Assembly: GCF_964019485.1 (NCBI RefSeq)
Contig: NZ_OZ026448.1
Location: 744,001-808,000, forward strand
DNA from: Spiroplasma endosymbiont of Agriotes lineatus
GTDB taxonomy: Bacteria; Bacillota_I; Bacilli_A; Mycoplasmatales; Nriv7
Reading direction: 5' to 3'
DNA: 64,000 nucleotides
The position numbers and the translations under genes were made by a program. Under the pieces are notes generated by a model, which was given only the letters and a program-made list of their open reading frames with translations, did not search any database and was not told the origin of the DNA. Below, piece after piece: positions 9,975-20,330 of this stretch; within the stretch, counting starts at the first letter, position 1; every line of letters begins with the position of its first letter.

Positions 9975-10075
9975 GGAAAAAATACAATCGTGTTAAGGTT
10001 AATCGTATTTTAACAAATTTAAAAAAACTTTGAATATAAATGATGAATGTTTTAAAAAAGAAAGAGGGTGATTAT

Positions 10076-10318
10076 ATGATCGGAACTTTTTTAACAGAAG
10101 CGCCCAGTAGTAACAAAAACAACAGCTAGTGACGCGATGACTAAATTATGAAATGCAATATAACAACGTTTACTAAAATGTGAGAAATTATTGCTGTTAA
10201 TATGCCACAAGTCGGTAACTTCTTTGCTGACTACTGAATATTCATTTTTCCATTTATTTTGGCAATATTCTTTATTTGCTTTAAAATGTTTGAAAAATTA
10301 CTTGGAGCAGTTCGCTAA
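10076..10318 (+). pseudogene. Coat-like protein, frameshifted
   Basis: The C-terminal part reads WEIIAVNMPQVGNFFADYW and then FPFILAIFFICFKMFEKLL, a single long helix with a basic end as in inovirus/plectrovirus major coat proteins. The N-terminal part (MIGTFLTEAP) is out of frame after gcgcccagtag, a base short of the expected Pro-rich stretch, and a second shift lies at gcaatataac. Copies in D (45321) and B (26885) are also shifted in the same region. Confidence 0.75.
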
Positions 10319-10342
10319 CAAAAAAATAAAGTGAGGTGCAAG

Positions 10343-11327
10343 ATGAAATTTTGCAAATGAATAATAGAAAAAAATAATCATTTTATTGAATTAAATCGCA
10401 CCTCATTTTTAATTTTATGACATTGCGGAGCAATTTGATACATTTACAACGGTTATTTTAAAAACATTGTAAGTTATTTATTTTTAGCAGGTTGTATTTT
10501 AATTTTCCTTTTTAAAATCAGTAATTTAACACAAATTAACAAAGTGATTAATTTTTTAAAAAATTCACCATTAAATATTGTTATTGGTTCATTAGGAACT
10601 GGAAAAACTGCTTTTCTAGCATACGCCTCAAAATTACTAAAAAAGAAGAAATATCATATCGCATCAACCTTCCCATTACTAGAAACCCAAAAATTAAGTT
10701 TAGGACATATGGGATTATTAGACTTTGATTATCCGGTATTGCCAGACAAAACCTTACTTTTGTGAGATGAAACCAATTTATTTTTAGAAGGAACTGATTA
10801 AGAAAAAAATAATACCAAAAACGAAGAAAGCGGTATCCAAGAGTATTTTGCTCTGGCGCGGCATTTTGGTCATATTGTTCTCGCCAGTGGTCAAAAGAGA
10901 TAAACATATTTGAGTTAAAGTTCGTGATATTGCCAATAATGTGATTGTGGGAATTCGTAAAAAACCCGCTAATATTTTTCGCCCCTACTTAAAAGTTGTC
11001 TATGGTACTGTTACGAACATTGAAGAATATGAACGCTGACAAAACACCTTAATTGATGCTAAAAATAGTAAAAAGGGTCGTCGCATTAAATATCGTGATA
11101 TTACTGAACTTGATATTTATTTTTTTAAACTAAAAATTCCTCTACCAATACTTAACACTTACAATTCTTTTTACCTAGCATTTTTAAGAGATTACTTAAA
11201 TGCAAAAGTAAATCCCGGCTATGAAGACAAATACTATACTGACACCGCAATTGATTTAGAAGACTTGGAATACTTAAAAATGGATAAATTTAGCAAATTT
11301 TTAAGAAAAATGAAAGAAAAGGAATAA
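10343..11327 (+). pseudogene. Zot/pI-like assembly ATPase, broken
   Basis: Two N-terminal membrane helices, then the P-loop GSLGTGKTAF and the Walker B-like LLLWDETNLFLEGTD, the plan of plectrovirus/inovirus morphogenesis ATPases. A TAA at 10799-10801 stands where copy D has TGA (Trp). An extra A near 10895 (gtcaaaagag) shifts the frame. The remaining sequence down to MKEKE is otherwise close to the intact copies at 45596-46600 and 25864-26853. Confidence 0.85.
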
Positions 11328-11387
11328 TAAAAAATGGCAAATCTTGCAAAAATGGCGGAATTTCTCGCTCAAGTGCTTTATAAGGTT

Positions 11388-11760
11388 AAGGTCTTACCTA
11401 TTATAATCAATTAAATATTTAAAATCATTAAATCCGGAAATAGATAATGGTGAAATTAGAAAAATATTAGCTAGTTTTGGAATTAAACCGAATTAGCGAT
11501 ACAATCACTTAATAAATTATCAGGGGGAACAAACTAAAGTTCAGTTAGTAGTTTCGTCTTTAGTTCCTTGTGGTTTATTAATTTTAGATGAACCAACTAA
11601 TCATTTGGATGATTTAACTAAAAATTTATTATTAGAAGCAATTACTAATTATTCTGGGACAGTATTATTGACTAGTCATGATATTAATTTTAATATTTCT
11701 TGAGTTGATAAAACATTAAATTTTGTAGACTTTATGATAAAAAATGATAAAATGAGTTAA
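11388..11760 (+). pseudogene. ABC-F ATPase, C-terminal relic
   Basis: About 120 residues of an ABC-F (Uup/EttA-type) second nucleotide-binding domain: LNPEIDNGEIRKILASFGI, a broken signature (YQGEQTKVQLV for LSGGEQ), Walker B LLILDEPTNHLDD, then the H-loop LLTSHD. A stop (TAG) follows FGIKPN. The upstream part is replaced by the truncated virus. ABC-F proteins act on the ribosome; this one is dead. Confidence 0.8.
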
Positions 11761-11804
11761 GTAAAATAATTTTTTTGAAATAATTAAAATTATGGAGGAC
11801 AATA

Positions 11805-13106
11805 ATGATTAAAAAAATACCATTAGTTGTTAATATTATCATCATTATATTGTTTTTATTAGAAGGGTGTAGGCCTTTTAATTTTTATGATTATCAATTA
11901 TTTAATGATAATGATTCGTTAATTAATTATAATTGTGCTTTTGAGGGTAAGAATTTTAATCCTAAAATTGTAAGGTGAAACATAGAAGATATTTGACATC
12001 GTTGGAATTTAGATTTTGAATCACCATTTGTTGATGAAGATTTAAAATATATGAAATATTTATCAACTATTAATAGAAAGAAAAACGATATTGTTGAAAA
12101 ACAAACGTTACAATCTTGTTATAATGAGATTTTAAAAGTTTCTAATAAAAGTGCAGAGCAATATAATAAGTATGAACAAAGTTCATTGTTGTTAAGAGAT
12201 TATTATTCAAGTTATGATGATTTAGTAAGAAATCTTGAAAATACCGACTTAAGAGATGGACAAAAACCAATGCTTGATTTGAAACAATTGAAACAAAAAA
12301 TTAATAATAATTCAAAGTATTTGTTAGCGATGTATAATTATTTAAGTAAATATTATGGTAAAAAAAATGTTGCTAAGTTATTAGTTGCCCTTTTGTTTAC
12401 TGATAATTTTGATTTAAAGAATAATTCAGAACATATCTTAGGGACTACTATTTTAAATTTAAAATATGGTTATCAATTTATTGCTTTGCGACCAAATATT
12501 GTTGATGAAGATAATATTAAATTTCAATATTTTAGTGGACAATTTTCAACTAGTAATGTTGCTACTGGTGTTATTCATGAGTATGGTCATGCTTTAGAAA
12601 ACTTGTTAAGTTTTTTTCCTGAGCAGTTGAATACTAATTTTTTACCAGATAAAACTAATGATAGTAATGAAATTCTTTTAAATAATTGATTTAAAAATGG
12701 GTTACAAAAATCTACTAATAAAAATCAAGCGGAATATAAAACGGGATGAAAATTAAAAAAAACAAAAATTAATGCACCGCAAGAATTTGTTCGTTTTATT
12801 GCTAGTAAATTTGGTTATCTTCCAAGTAAGATTAAATTTATTGATATAAATGACAAAACATATTTTCTTAATTCAGAAACAAAAATTAGTGCTTTAGTAT
12901 CAAAATTATTTGTTGATAGTAAATATGGTAAGTTTAGTAGTTTAAGAGAACAGTTTGCGGAGTTATTTAGTCAGTGATTGTTACAACCGATTAATAATAT
13001 GTCAAGTAATAAATTGTCGGTTCGCTGAACAATGCTAAATGAGTTTTTCTTGGAATATTTACCTAATAAGTATTATAAAATTATTGGAACAAAATTGATT
13101 AAGTAA
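11805..13106 (+). CDS. Lipoprotein zinc metalloprotease (HEYGH)
   Basis: 433 residues, intact. The signal peptide (IPLVVNIIIIILFLLEGC) ends in a Cys at residue 20, so it is probably a surface lipoprotein. A zinc site HEYGH lies in GVIHEYGHALEN near residue 264. A likely third ligand is a Glu in LREQFAELFSQW near residue 390. That spacing suits gluzincin-like proteases of the lethal-factor (ATLF) type, but the family is inferred from the motif only. The ribosome site (ggagga) is 6 bp before the ATG. Flanked by a dead virus and an IS3 element, it is the one healthy gene in the segment, and a secreted or surface protease could act on host tissue. Confidence 0.8.
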
Positions 13107-13204
13107 GCGATAATGTTGTCGGCAACAAGATGGGTTAAAAAATACTTGGTAGTGTTAGTCTAAAGTTTGCCGGGGTGGAATGGCAACCCTTTTTAGGACA
13201 CTTT

Positions 13205-14029
13205 TTATGTAGACTGCCATTTTCTAAATTCAACGGGTGTTAAATAATTTAAGCTGCCGTGAATTCGAATATTGTTGTATCAATTAACAAAATCAAATAG
13301 TTCTTATTTTAATTGTGTTAAATTTTCAAATTTTTTACCCTTAATAAATTCTGTTTTAAAGGTTTTGTAAGTTGTTGTTTCGACCACAGCATTATCATAA
13401 GCATAAGGACAACCTTTATTGTTTAATGATCTTTTAATATTAAAGGTTATTAAAATTTCATCAATGATTTTATTTTTGAACTCATTACCACGATCGGTAT
13501 GAAATAAAATTATTTGCTTTAATAGCCGTGTTATCTTATGAAAAGCTTGTTGAACTAGTTCGGCGGTTTTGTTTGGCCCAGCATTATAGACGATTACTTC
13601 GCGATTAAACAAGTCAATTAATAAACAAATATAATGTCATTTTCCTCCAACTTGCACATATGTTAAATCACTAACAACAACTTCATTAAGTTTTTTGTCA
13701 TTAAATTCACGATTTAAAACATTACTAATTCGGGAATTATTAGTTGTTGTTTTGTGATTACGATATTTTAATTTGGTGTATCTAGAGTATCTAGAAACCA
13801 AATTATTTTTGATCATAATGCATCTGATTTTTCGCCGCGATAAGATGATATCTTTTCTTATTAAAACAGCTTTAATTTTACGGACCCCATAAATTTTGCG
13901 ACTTTTATTAAATGTATTGACAATTTCTTGTTCATAATTATTAACTTGCTTGTTAGTGCATTTATTAGGTTGATAATAATAATAATACGTTGATTTTGAT
14001 AAACCCAAAATCTTACATATTTTCCTCAC
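13205..14029 (-). pseudogene. IS3-family OrfB, nonsense mutant
   Basis: Close to copy A (residues VVSDLTYV, FHTDRGNEF and VVETTTYKTFKTE hold the DDE pattern) but with in-frame insertions (SRYTKLKY; CPYAYDNAV). A TAA at 13304 after LTQLK, where copy A has TGC, removes the last 30 or so residues. Confidence 0.82.
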
Positions 14030-14061
14030 TGAATATTTGTTTTTGTTGTTATTAATTATTG

Positions 14062-14336
14062 TTATTTTTTGGCCATTATCAGTGCCGCTTGCTTTAAAAT
14101 ATCGTTTTCCATTCGTAATTGTTTTAATTCTTTTCGTAAGTAAATTAATTCATTTTCTTCATTACTTTGATATCTTTTGCTTTAAAAGAACCAGAATTAT
14201 CGAATGATTTTATTCAATTATAAATAGCAGATTTTGAAATACCATATTCATTAATAATTTCAATAATGATTTTCCCACTTTGATACAGCACGACAATTTG
14301 TTTTTTAAATTCATCTGTATATGAATTTTTGCCCAT
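14062..14336 (-). pseudogene. IS3-family OrfA, frameshifted
   Basis: MGKNSYTDEFKKQIVVLYQ, then an intact HTH block (EYGISKSAIYNWIKSF). It shares with copy A the missing base at gatatcaaag, which ends the frame early (KKMN-stop) before the leucine-zipper part. The helix-turn-helix is usable, but fusion to OrfB is not possible. Confidence 0.72.
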
Positions 14337-14679
14337 TTTTATATTCCTACTTTCTTATATAATTTTATCTTATTTTGAAAGTCTACATAAATATGGTCCA
14401 ACTTATTGTAACCTATTCAGAGAAAATCAGAATAATTAAATAAATATTTATTAAATAATTTTGCGAATTACTATTTTTGTTTTGTAATTTTGTGATTTTA
14501 TGTTATTATCAAGATAATTAAAAAAGATAAATTTGTCTTTTCTTTAGTTAGTCTTATTTTAATAGATAAATATTTATTGAAATAAGAAATCACCGGCCGA
14601 ATAATTTGTTCCATCATGAGCAAAGTGAATGACTATCAATACGGGCGACAAAAATGTGGTAAATAACAAATTATAAAAA

Positions 14680-14836
14680 ATCACATCTATATATAGTATA
14701 TAGATAGATGTGATAAAATGACGGCAGTAAGTAAAGTAGTTTGTTATTCTTACTCATTAAAATTTTATAAAGTGATACTAAGTTATTGTTCAGACAACTT
14801 AGTATCATGGAAACACTAGCGCAAGCTAGCGTTTCC
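14680..14836. repeat. Three hairpins in a row
   Basis: First, an imperfect palindrome at 14680-14714 (atcacatctat and atagatgtgat arms). Second, a perfect 11-bp stem at 14774-14806 (gatactaagtt / aacttagtatc). Third, a stem at 14809-14836 (ggaaac-a-ctagc / gctag-c-gtttcc). They precede the promoter of the SARP-like gene. None ends in a clear T run, so they are not obvious terminators. They could be part of a plasmid origin, a transfer origin or a regulatory region. Confidence 0.7.
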
Positions 14837-14872
14837 ACAGACAAGTTTAGCTTATTTTATAAGGGTATTTTT

Positions 14873-14900
14873 TTGACACTCTTGTAAAATATGTTATAAA
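14873..14900 (+). promoter_or_regulatory. Strong promoter of the SARP-like gene
   Basis: TTGACA (14873-14878), a 16-bp spacer, then TATAAA (14895-14900), about 60 bp before the ATG. It is the closest match to a sigma-A consensus in this part of the window. Confidence 0.7.
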
Positions 14901-14962
14901 TTGGCTTGTGGAAATAGTGCTTTGACGTTATTTCCATTTTTATTAGAAAGGAAACAAATAAA

Positions 14963-17152
14963 ATGAAAAAATTACTTAGTTTATTAACTATACCAACTAT
15001 AGCAACGAGTATGCCTAATCCCCTGCTTGCCAAGGCACCGTTAGGACGAGCAAAACTAGATATTGACAAAACAACAACACAACTAATTAGAAATAAAAGA
15101 CAAAACAATCAAGTTTATGATTTTGAAATCAAAAACTTACAAAAAGTGAAGTTTATAATTTCAAAACAAAAAAATAATATTACACGAGTTAACATATTAA
15201 AAGAGGATAACATTAATTTAAATGGGAAATTATCAGAATTAATAAATTTAGAAAACCTTAGTTTCTCACTTACACAAGAATTGCGAAATAATCAAGATAA
15301 ACAAGAAAAAATTAGAAACTTAATAACAACATATGGAAAAAAAATACAAGAAAATAGCACCCATGAAACGTGAGTAATTAATAAAAAAACAATGATCAAA
15401 GCACAGGGCACAAATTTAAAATATTTCAAATATGGTAATTATAAAGTAAATTACCAATTAATCTCTACAAATAATTTAGAAATTGAAATTGAAAGAGATA
15501 GAGATAGTATCGACAATTTGGATTGAGTAAAACAACAAAGTAAGTTTAATTTGGTTGATAACAACAAGACAATGACTTGAACTCGCCCTGACTTAATTAC
15601 GGTGAAAGGGGAGTTAAACATTGTCATTGCTAACCCGAACATTGATAAAGTTGTCTTTGACAATATCCAACAAAATCAAACAAATAAACAATGAAAAATC
15701 AATGTTAAACCAGAAACTAGCGAAAGAGAACATAATTTACAAGTAACTTTTGCTTTGAACGGAAAACAGTATACAAGCGAAATTATTGTTTCGATGTTGG
15801 CAAAAATAGAACCGACGCGGGCACCAGTTAAAAAACAGTTAAGCGAGTTAATCAAAAAACCAGATTTAGGAAATATCAGCGATAATAAAAATGACAATAT
15901 TTTCTTAGCAGTAAACAAGATAAATAATGATATTATTGATGATTTTTCACAAATTGAATTTACAAAAAAAGATAATCATTCGGTAACTTTAACAGCAAAA
16001 AAAGACAGTAAAAGTTATCAAGGTTCAGTGGTAGTTAAATATAATGTTGTACCTTCGACAGTAGTTGATTTAAAAATTAACTTACAACCAACCGCAACAA
16101 GCGGAAGCGGGGTCGTGGTTGATAACGATTATTTGGCACAACTTGATAAAAATAGTATCACTAACCCAGTTAACAAATTTCACTATGCTAATAGTGAAAG
16201 TATTATCAAAATGATTAAATCAAACCCAAGCAGTGTGATAACGGGTGTGGTTTATGGTTGTGATGAGCAATGAAATAAAACACCACAACAGCGTACTATT
16301 GACCCGGTCACCGGCATTAAACTTGACGGAATTCAACTTAACACGGTTAAGGGTAAATATTTAATTGAGTTAAAAAATGAATTAAATCAAACTAGCACCA
16401 TTTATTTACAAATTAACGGTGAAAAAGCAAAAAAAGAATATTGAAACACTGATAATGGTAAACATTTTGAACAGTGGGCAGAAGATAATGGATATAAAAA
16501 TATCCGTGGTTCTAGTGCTAGTCAACTGAATAATTTGTTTGCGTTATCGAAAACTTGAAAACAAAGTTTAGCACATTTAAAACTGCAATTAGATAACTTT
16601 GTTGTTGATGACATTAAAAATGTTACGCAAGATGAAATTAATACCTATAAAACAAAACTACTAGATGATGTAAAATCACAAGTTGAAAAATATGTTCCCG
16701 ATGTCATAGAAAACATCGATTATAAAGTTCTTGCTGATAATCTTGTTGCGGGTGATTGAACTACTAGCAAAGATGTCAAAGTTCAAGCGGTTAATAGTAG
16801 TACAAAACTGTTGAGTTTTACGGCTAAAACAATTCCAGTACAGCAAAAAGAACAACCAACCCTGCCAACACCAACTTTTGACCCGACACCCGACAATAAA
16901 AAAGTCGGGGATAGTAAACTGTGAATTATCGGCGTTGTTGTTGGTGTCTTGGCGGGGGTTGGCCTTGCGCCCTTGTTATTCCGCAAATTTATTTTTAATA
17001 AATATATTTTGCCGAAAATTTATGCTCGCCGTCAGCAAAAAGTAGTTGAGCAGTGAAAGCGCGACAACCACAACCGCGAAGAAGCCGAAGAGCAAGCACG
17101 AAAACAACAAGAACGCGAAGAAAAACAAAACAAACAAAATGACCAACGATAA
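14963..17152 (+). CDS. SARP-like surface adhesin with a phage adsorption-type N-domain
   Basis: 729 residues, one open frame with many TGA Trp codons. A signal peptide (KKLLSLLTIPTIATSMPNPL) is followed by a domain (about residues 33-180, VYDFEIKNLQKVKF to NLEIEIERD) that is clearly related to the N-domain of the type-1 viral adsorption protein at 48021. Then come immunoglobulin-like repeats (DSKSYQGSVVVKYNV), a Thr/Pro-rich stretch, and one C-terminal membrane helix (LWIIGVVVGVLAGVGLAPLLF) with a highly charged tail (EEAEEQARKQQEREEKQ). Signal peptide plus C-terminal anchor is the plan of the plasmid-borne adhesion-related proteins (ScARP/SARP) of Spiroplasma citri, so an adhesin is likely; the SARP assignment is by architecture. 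The ribosome site (agaaagga) and a strong promoter are present. A VirB2-like gene follows, supporting plasmid origin. Confidence 0.7.
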
Positions 17153-17167
17153 AGTTGGTGATGAATA

Positions 17168-17461
17168 ATGGTTAATTTGTTAGCGACAACCGGCATAAAT
17201 GATTTACTTAACAAGATTTTAGGAATTGCAATGCCGGTGTTAGTTGCGGGGGGGCGGTTGTTTCGGCAATGATTATGATTGGTGTTTATGCCATTGGCGG
17301 TAAGTTTAACGCTGATAGTAATAACCGCCGTGCCCGTGTGTACGTAAAGAAACAATTAAAAAGTGATGTGAGTTTTAATTTGCTTATTGATTGTTATTGT
17401 TATCCTTGCTAGTACGATTGTCTTGGCATTTAAAGACACTATCGCCCCAATTATAAGTTAG
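17168..17461 (+). pseudogene. VirB2/TrbC-like small membrane protein, frameshifted
   Basis: MVNLLATTGINDLLNKILGI starts a protein with two membrane helices (ILGIAMPVLVAG to MIGVYAIGG; LICLLIVIVILASTIVLAF) and a basic loop (NNRRARVYVKKQLK). That layout and size (about 97 residues) fit VirB2/TrbC pilin-like proteins of type IV secretion. A 7-G run near 17250 and a second shift near 17369 break the frame. It follows the SARP-like gene by 15 bp. Confidence 0.5.
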
Positions 17462-17473
17462 GTGGTGGAAATT

Positions 17474-17520
17474 ATGTTGTTGCGAAAACAAAAACAAGAT
17501 AATTTAGTGGTTGTAACGGG
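17474..17520 (+). pseudogene. Start of the next conjugation-region gene, cut by IS256
   Basis: MLLRKQKQDNLVVVTG begins 12 bp after the VirB2-like stop behind a ggtggtgg ribosome site. It is ended by the IS256 terminal repeat at 17521. By position it could be VirB3- or VirB4-like, but too little is left to say. Confidence 0.45.
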
Positions 17521-18002
17521 ATTGTACAATTAACTGTGTCTCTAAGTAATTAACTTAAATTCACTCTGCTCTGTCCTCAAATTTTATCATTAAATGTGAA
17601 ATTGCACTACCCCAATTTTGAATTGGCATTGTTCATTTCTTAACCATATTTTGAAATGCTAAATAAAATATTTTAAAAACTGATGCGTTATTAGGAAAAA
17701 TCTTTTTATTTTTAATTACTTTTCTTGGTTGACTATTAACAGACTTTATTGTATTAATTGTATAAATAATTCTTCTAAATTCTTGAGGATATTCAAGAAA
17801 AATTATTAAATTATCTCAGTTATTTTTTCATGATTTAGCAATTTGGGGATATTTTTTATCTCACTTTTCAGAAAAATGAACTAAAGCAACTAACGCTATT
17901 TCTTCATTAATTGCTGTATAAATTGATTTTAAATCATTAGCTACAAGTTTGCGATCTTTGTAAGGAACAAATTTTAAACTATTACGAATTTGATGAACAA
18001 TA
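17521..18002 (-). mobile_element. IS256-family element, copy 2 (3' third only)
   Basis: Holds the 3' terminal repeat and about 480 bp of the transposase C-terminal part, then stops abruptly at gatgaacaa (18002) inside the helicase relic. Loss of the other two thirds shows a deletion between the element and pcrA. Confidence 0.85.
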
Positions 18003-19686
18003 ATCCTTTATCATTATGAATTGTCATCAAACTAACTTTATCTTGATCAACAGAATTTTCATCTTGGTCAAAATATAAACTAACTTCTTGTAAATAATGT
18101 TGTAATAATTATATTCCTTGTAATGAATCAGAATTTTGCAAATCATAATTTTCCATATGATTAAATAATTCTTTAACATTTTCTAAGCGTTCTTCTTCAA
18201 AACCATCTACTAATTGTTGTAAGTAAGTACCATTATTTAAAAAATCTTGAACTAAAAAAGTTATTTTTTCATATGACTTTAGTTTTTCTTTTCAAACTTT
18301 TAAATATGTAACTAATTTAACTATTGATGGTTTTAAACTAGCAATATTTACCATTAAATATTTTAAAAGCGATTGTTCGCTATTTTTTGATTGTTCAATT
18401 AAATTATTAATTGTTGTTATTCCCGCGCCTTTAATTAAATTCAAAATTCGTATTATTGATAATTTATCACCATAAACTAAAGTTTTTAAGTAAGCCAAAA
18501 CATTCTTAATTTCTTTTATTTCAAAAAACTTAAAAGCACCATAAATACGATAATTAATATGATTATTAATTAATGCCCCTTCTAAATGGCGAAAAAGATG
18601 ATTAGCACGGTAAAGAATTAAAATATTTTTTAATAAAATATTTTTTTCAACCAACTTTTTAATTTCTTTAATTACCCAATTAGCCTCGTGAATGCTAATA
18701 TTACCACAATATAGTTTTATCCTGTTACCGCGGTTATTCATTGTAAATAAATCTTTAACAATTCGTTAATAATTGTGAATAATAATAATATTTGCAACAT
18801 CTAAAATATTTTGTATTGAACGATAATTTTGATTAAGAATAAAAGTTTTTGCATTAGGAAAATAGTTATTAAAATCTAAAATTAATCTTGCTTTTGCCCC
18901 CCGAAAAGAATAAATTGTTTGGTCAGCAGGGTCGCCAACAACAGTAATATTTGATGGATTTTTACTAAATAATTAATTAATTGAAACTGTAATTCATTAT
19001 TATCTTAAAATTCATCAACCAAAACACAAGAAAATCGTTTTTGTTACTTTTATAGTACTCCTGAATGCTGAGAAAATAATTTCAAAATTAATATTAATAA
19101 ATCATCAAAATCAACCATATTATTTTTAGACAAATATTGTAAATAAATCTTATAGATTTATAATCATTGTTGCTTATATTCATAATAAAAGGCGTTGTTA
19201 ATAACATCACAATAAGATAATTGATTATTCTTTCAAAAAGAAATCATACTACTAACTTTCTTAATTTTATTATTATCAAAGTTATATTGCTTATTTTTAG
19301 TAATATTTTTTAAAATATTGATTTTATCAACAGTATCAATGATAATAAAATCTTTTGTATATCCTAAAACCATAATATCTCTTCTTAAAACCCTAACACA
19401 AAAAGCGTGATATGTATGGATTCATATATATTTAGATTCGTCATTACCAACTAATTCATTTAATCGAATTTTCATTTCATTAGTTGCCTTATTAGTAAAA
19501 GTTACCGCTAAAATTTGACTACTTACTATTAATGGCCAAATTATGAATTAAATAAGCAATTTTATAAATAATAACTCTTGTTTTTCCGCTTCCTGCACCA
19601 GCTATAATTCTATTAGCACCTTCACTACTTAAAACAGCTAATCTTTGCTTTTCGTTTAAATGTTTTAAATTTATAACTTCTTTCAA
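18003..19686 (-). pseudogene. pcrA: PcrA/UvrD-type DNA helicase, decayed
   Basis: Superfamily 1 helicase. Recognisable pieces in order: [19 protein letters not shown]-loop [24 protein letters not shown] (motif Ia), WIHTYHAFCVRVLRRDI, NMVDFDDLL, FSCVLVDEF (motif II), then NNRGNRIKLYCGNISIHEAN and NILILYRANHLFRHLEGAL (motif V region). Many stops and shifts separate them; the longest clean frame is 18292-18741. The last 150 or so residues are gone at the IS256 junction. PcrA is essential in several Firmicutes, so another helicase copy would be expected elsewhere. Confidence 0.85.
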
Positions 19687-19689
19687 AAT

Positions 19690-19791
19690 TTAAAAGCTAT
19701 TTTCGTCACAAGAATTACAGATTCCAACTGCATTTTTATTACCAACAACATAACTTTTGCTATCGCATTCGATACAAAATATTACTGCCAA
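19690..19791 (-). CDS. 33-residue zinc-ribbon-like peptide
   Basis: A TTG start with a strong ribosome site (aggggg) and the sequence AVIFCIECDSKSYVVGNKNAVGICNSCDENSF. Two CxxC pairs 19 residues apart suggest a small zinc ribbon. It is shorter than ribosomal protein L33, which it faintly recalls (CxEC-x-SxxYV, then CxxC). It ends 3 bp before the start of the pcrA relic. It may be a real small gene or a decayed L33-like paralogue. Confidence 0.35.
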   Translation of the reverse strand: MAVIFCIECDSKSYVVGNKNAVGICNSCDENSF

Positions 19792-19827
19792 AAGAATATA
19801 CCCCCTAAAAGTTTATAAAAACCAAAT

Positions 19828-19892
19828 GTGTAAAACATCTGTGATTTCTACATAAAATTTTAAATATGTGATATACCACAGATGTTTTGCAC
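19828..19892. repeat. Long hairpin with 16-bp arms
   Basis: Arms gtgtaaaacatctgtg and cacagatgttttgcac enclose about 33 bp. Half of it (taccacaggtattttgcac, then aatcaagaaaaat) recurs at 29953-29992 after the rplJ-rplL frame, and the loop word tctacataaaattttaaa recurs at 28734 at the edge of the virus. It is an old dispersed repeat or a shared terminator-type element. Confidence 0.6.
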
Positions 19893-20330
19893 AATCAAGA
19901 AAAATATTAAAAAAGAATAAAGTTTTTTAATTTAATTTTAAAGATAGTTTATAATTTAAATTCCTTAAATGTAAAAAAATCAAAATTAATGCAACTTTTT
20001 TAGTTGTATTTTTTATTTATATCTTAAAGAGGAGCTTGTTTAAATAAAAGTGATTGGTTAAGAATATAAAACATTATTGTTGTCGCTACCGCGATATTTA
20101 AATCAAATACTTAATTAAAAAATTAAAAATCTTAAAATGATAAATTAATAATGATTAAATTTTATTATGTAATAATGTCCAGAAAAAAAGAATTTTTCAC
20201 TTTATATTATGTTAAAATTAAATTGCTTTTAAAATATTAAATTAATTAGTAAGGAAGGAATATTAAGGTGAAAAAAATATTAATTATTGGTTCAGAAATT
20301 GTTAATTTTTACAAAGAAATTATTTAAGAT
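19893..20330. other. Non-coding AT-rich stretch
   Basis: No gene is supported. A 16-codon GTG frame (20269-20325, KKILIIGSEIVNFYKEI) with a good ribosome site (aaggaagg) directly precedes the lipoprotein. It looks like the first strand of a truncated gene or a leader peptide. The promoter of the lipoprotein is probably within 20200-20260. Confidence 0.4.

Larger units (their letters stand above)
8516..11387 (+). mobile_element. Type-1 plectrovirus copy C, 3'-truncated
   Basis: Starts with the terminal repeat (cacataaagttttgttagg) and follows the 43682-46660 part of copy D closely: left arm, then seven small genes and the assembly ATPase. The sequence leaves the virus inside the next gene (near 11387) and enters an ABC-F relic. 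The distal genes, including the adsorption protein, are absent. Most viral genes here are broken, so it is a dead provirus. Confidence 0.85.
13176..14414 (-). mobile_element. IS3-family element, copy B
   Basis: About 1.24 kb with the same edges as copy A (tggaatggcaaccc; cttattgtaacct). It lies between the protease gene and the hairpin cluster. Both transposase frames are damaged. Confidence 0.85.

Noticed and set aside
10581-10907. Minus-strand frame opposite the viral ATPase, repeated at 45813-46124
   Set aside because: It recurs only because the ATPase gene is duplicated; no start signal and the real gene is on the plus strand.
4901-14400. Programmed -1 frameshift making the IS3 copies active
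   Set aside because: A slip site exists, but orfA of copy A has a TAG, orfB of copy B has a TAA, and both orfA share a missing base.
14809-14836. Hairpin as a terminator for an upstream gene
   Set aside because: No T run follows and the sequence upstream is an IS3 end without a gene reading towards it.
15451-17355. Minus-strand frames opposite the SARP-like gene
   Set aside because: Shadow frames; the plus-strand frame is 729 codons long with a promoter, signal peptide and membrane anchor.
20269-20325. Short GTG frame before the spiralin-like lipoprotein as a leader-peptide regulator
   Set aside because: It has a good ribosome site but no regulatory codons or attenuator hairpin; noted only under the non-coding stretch.
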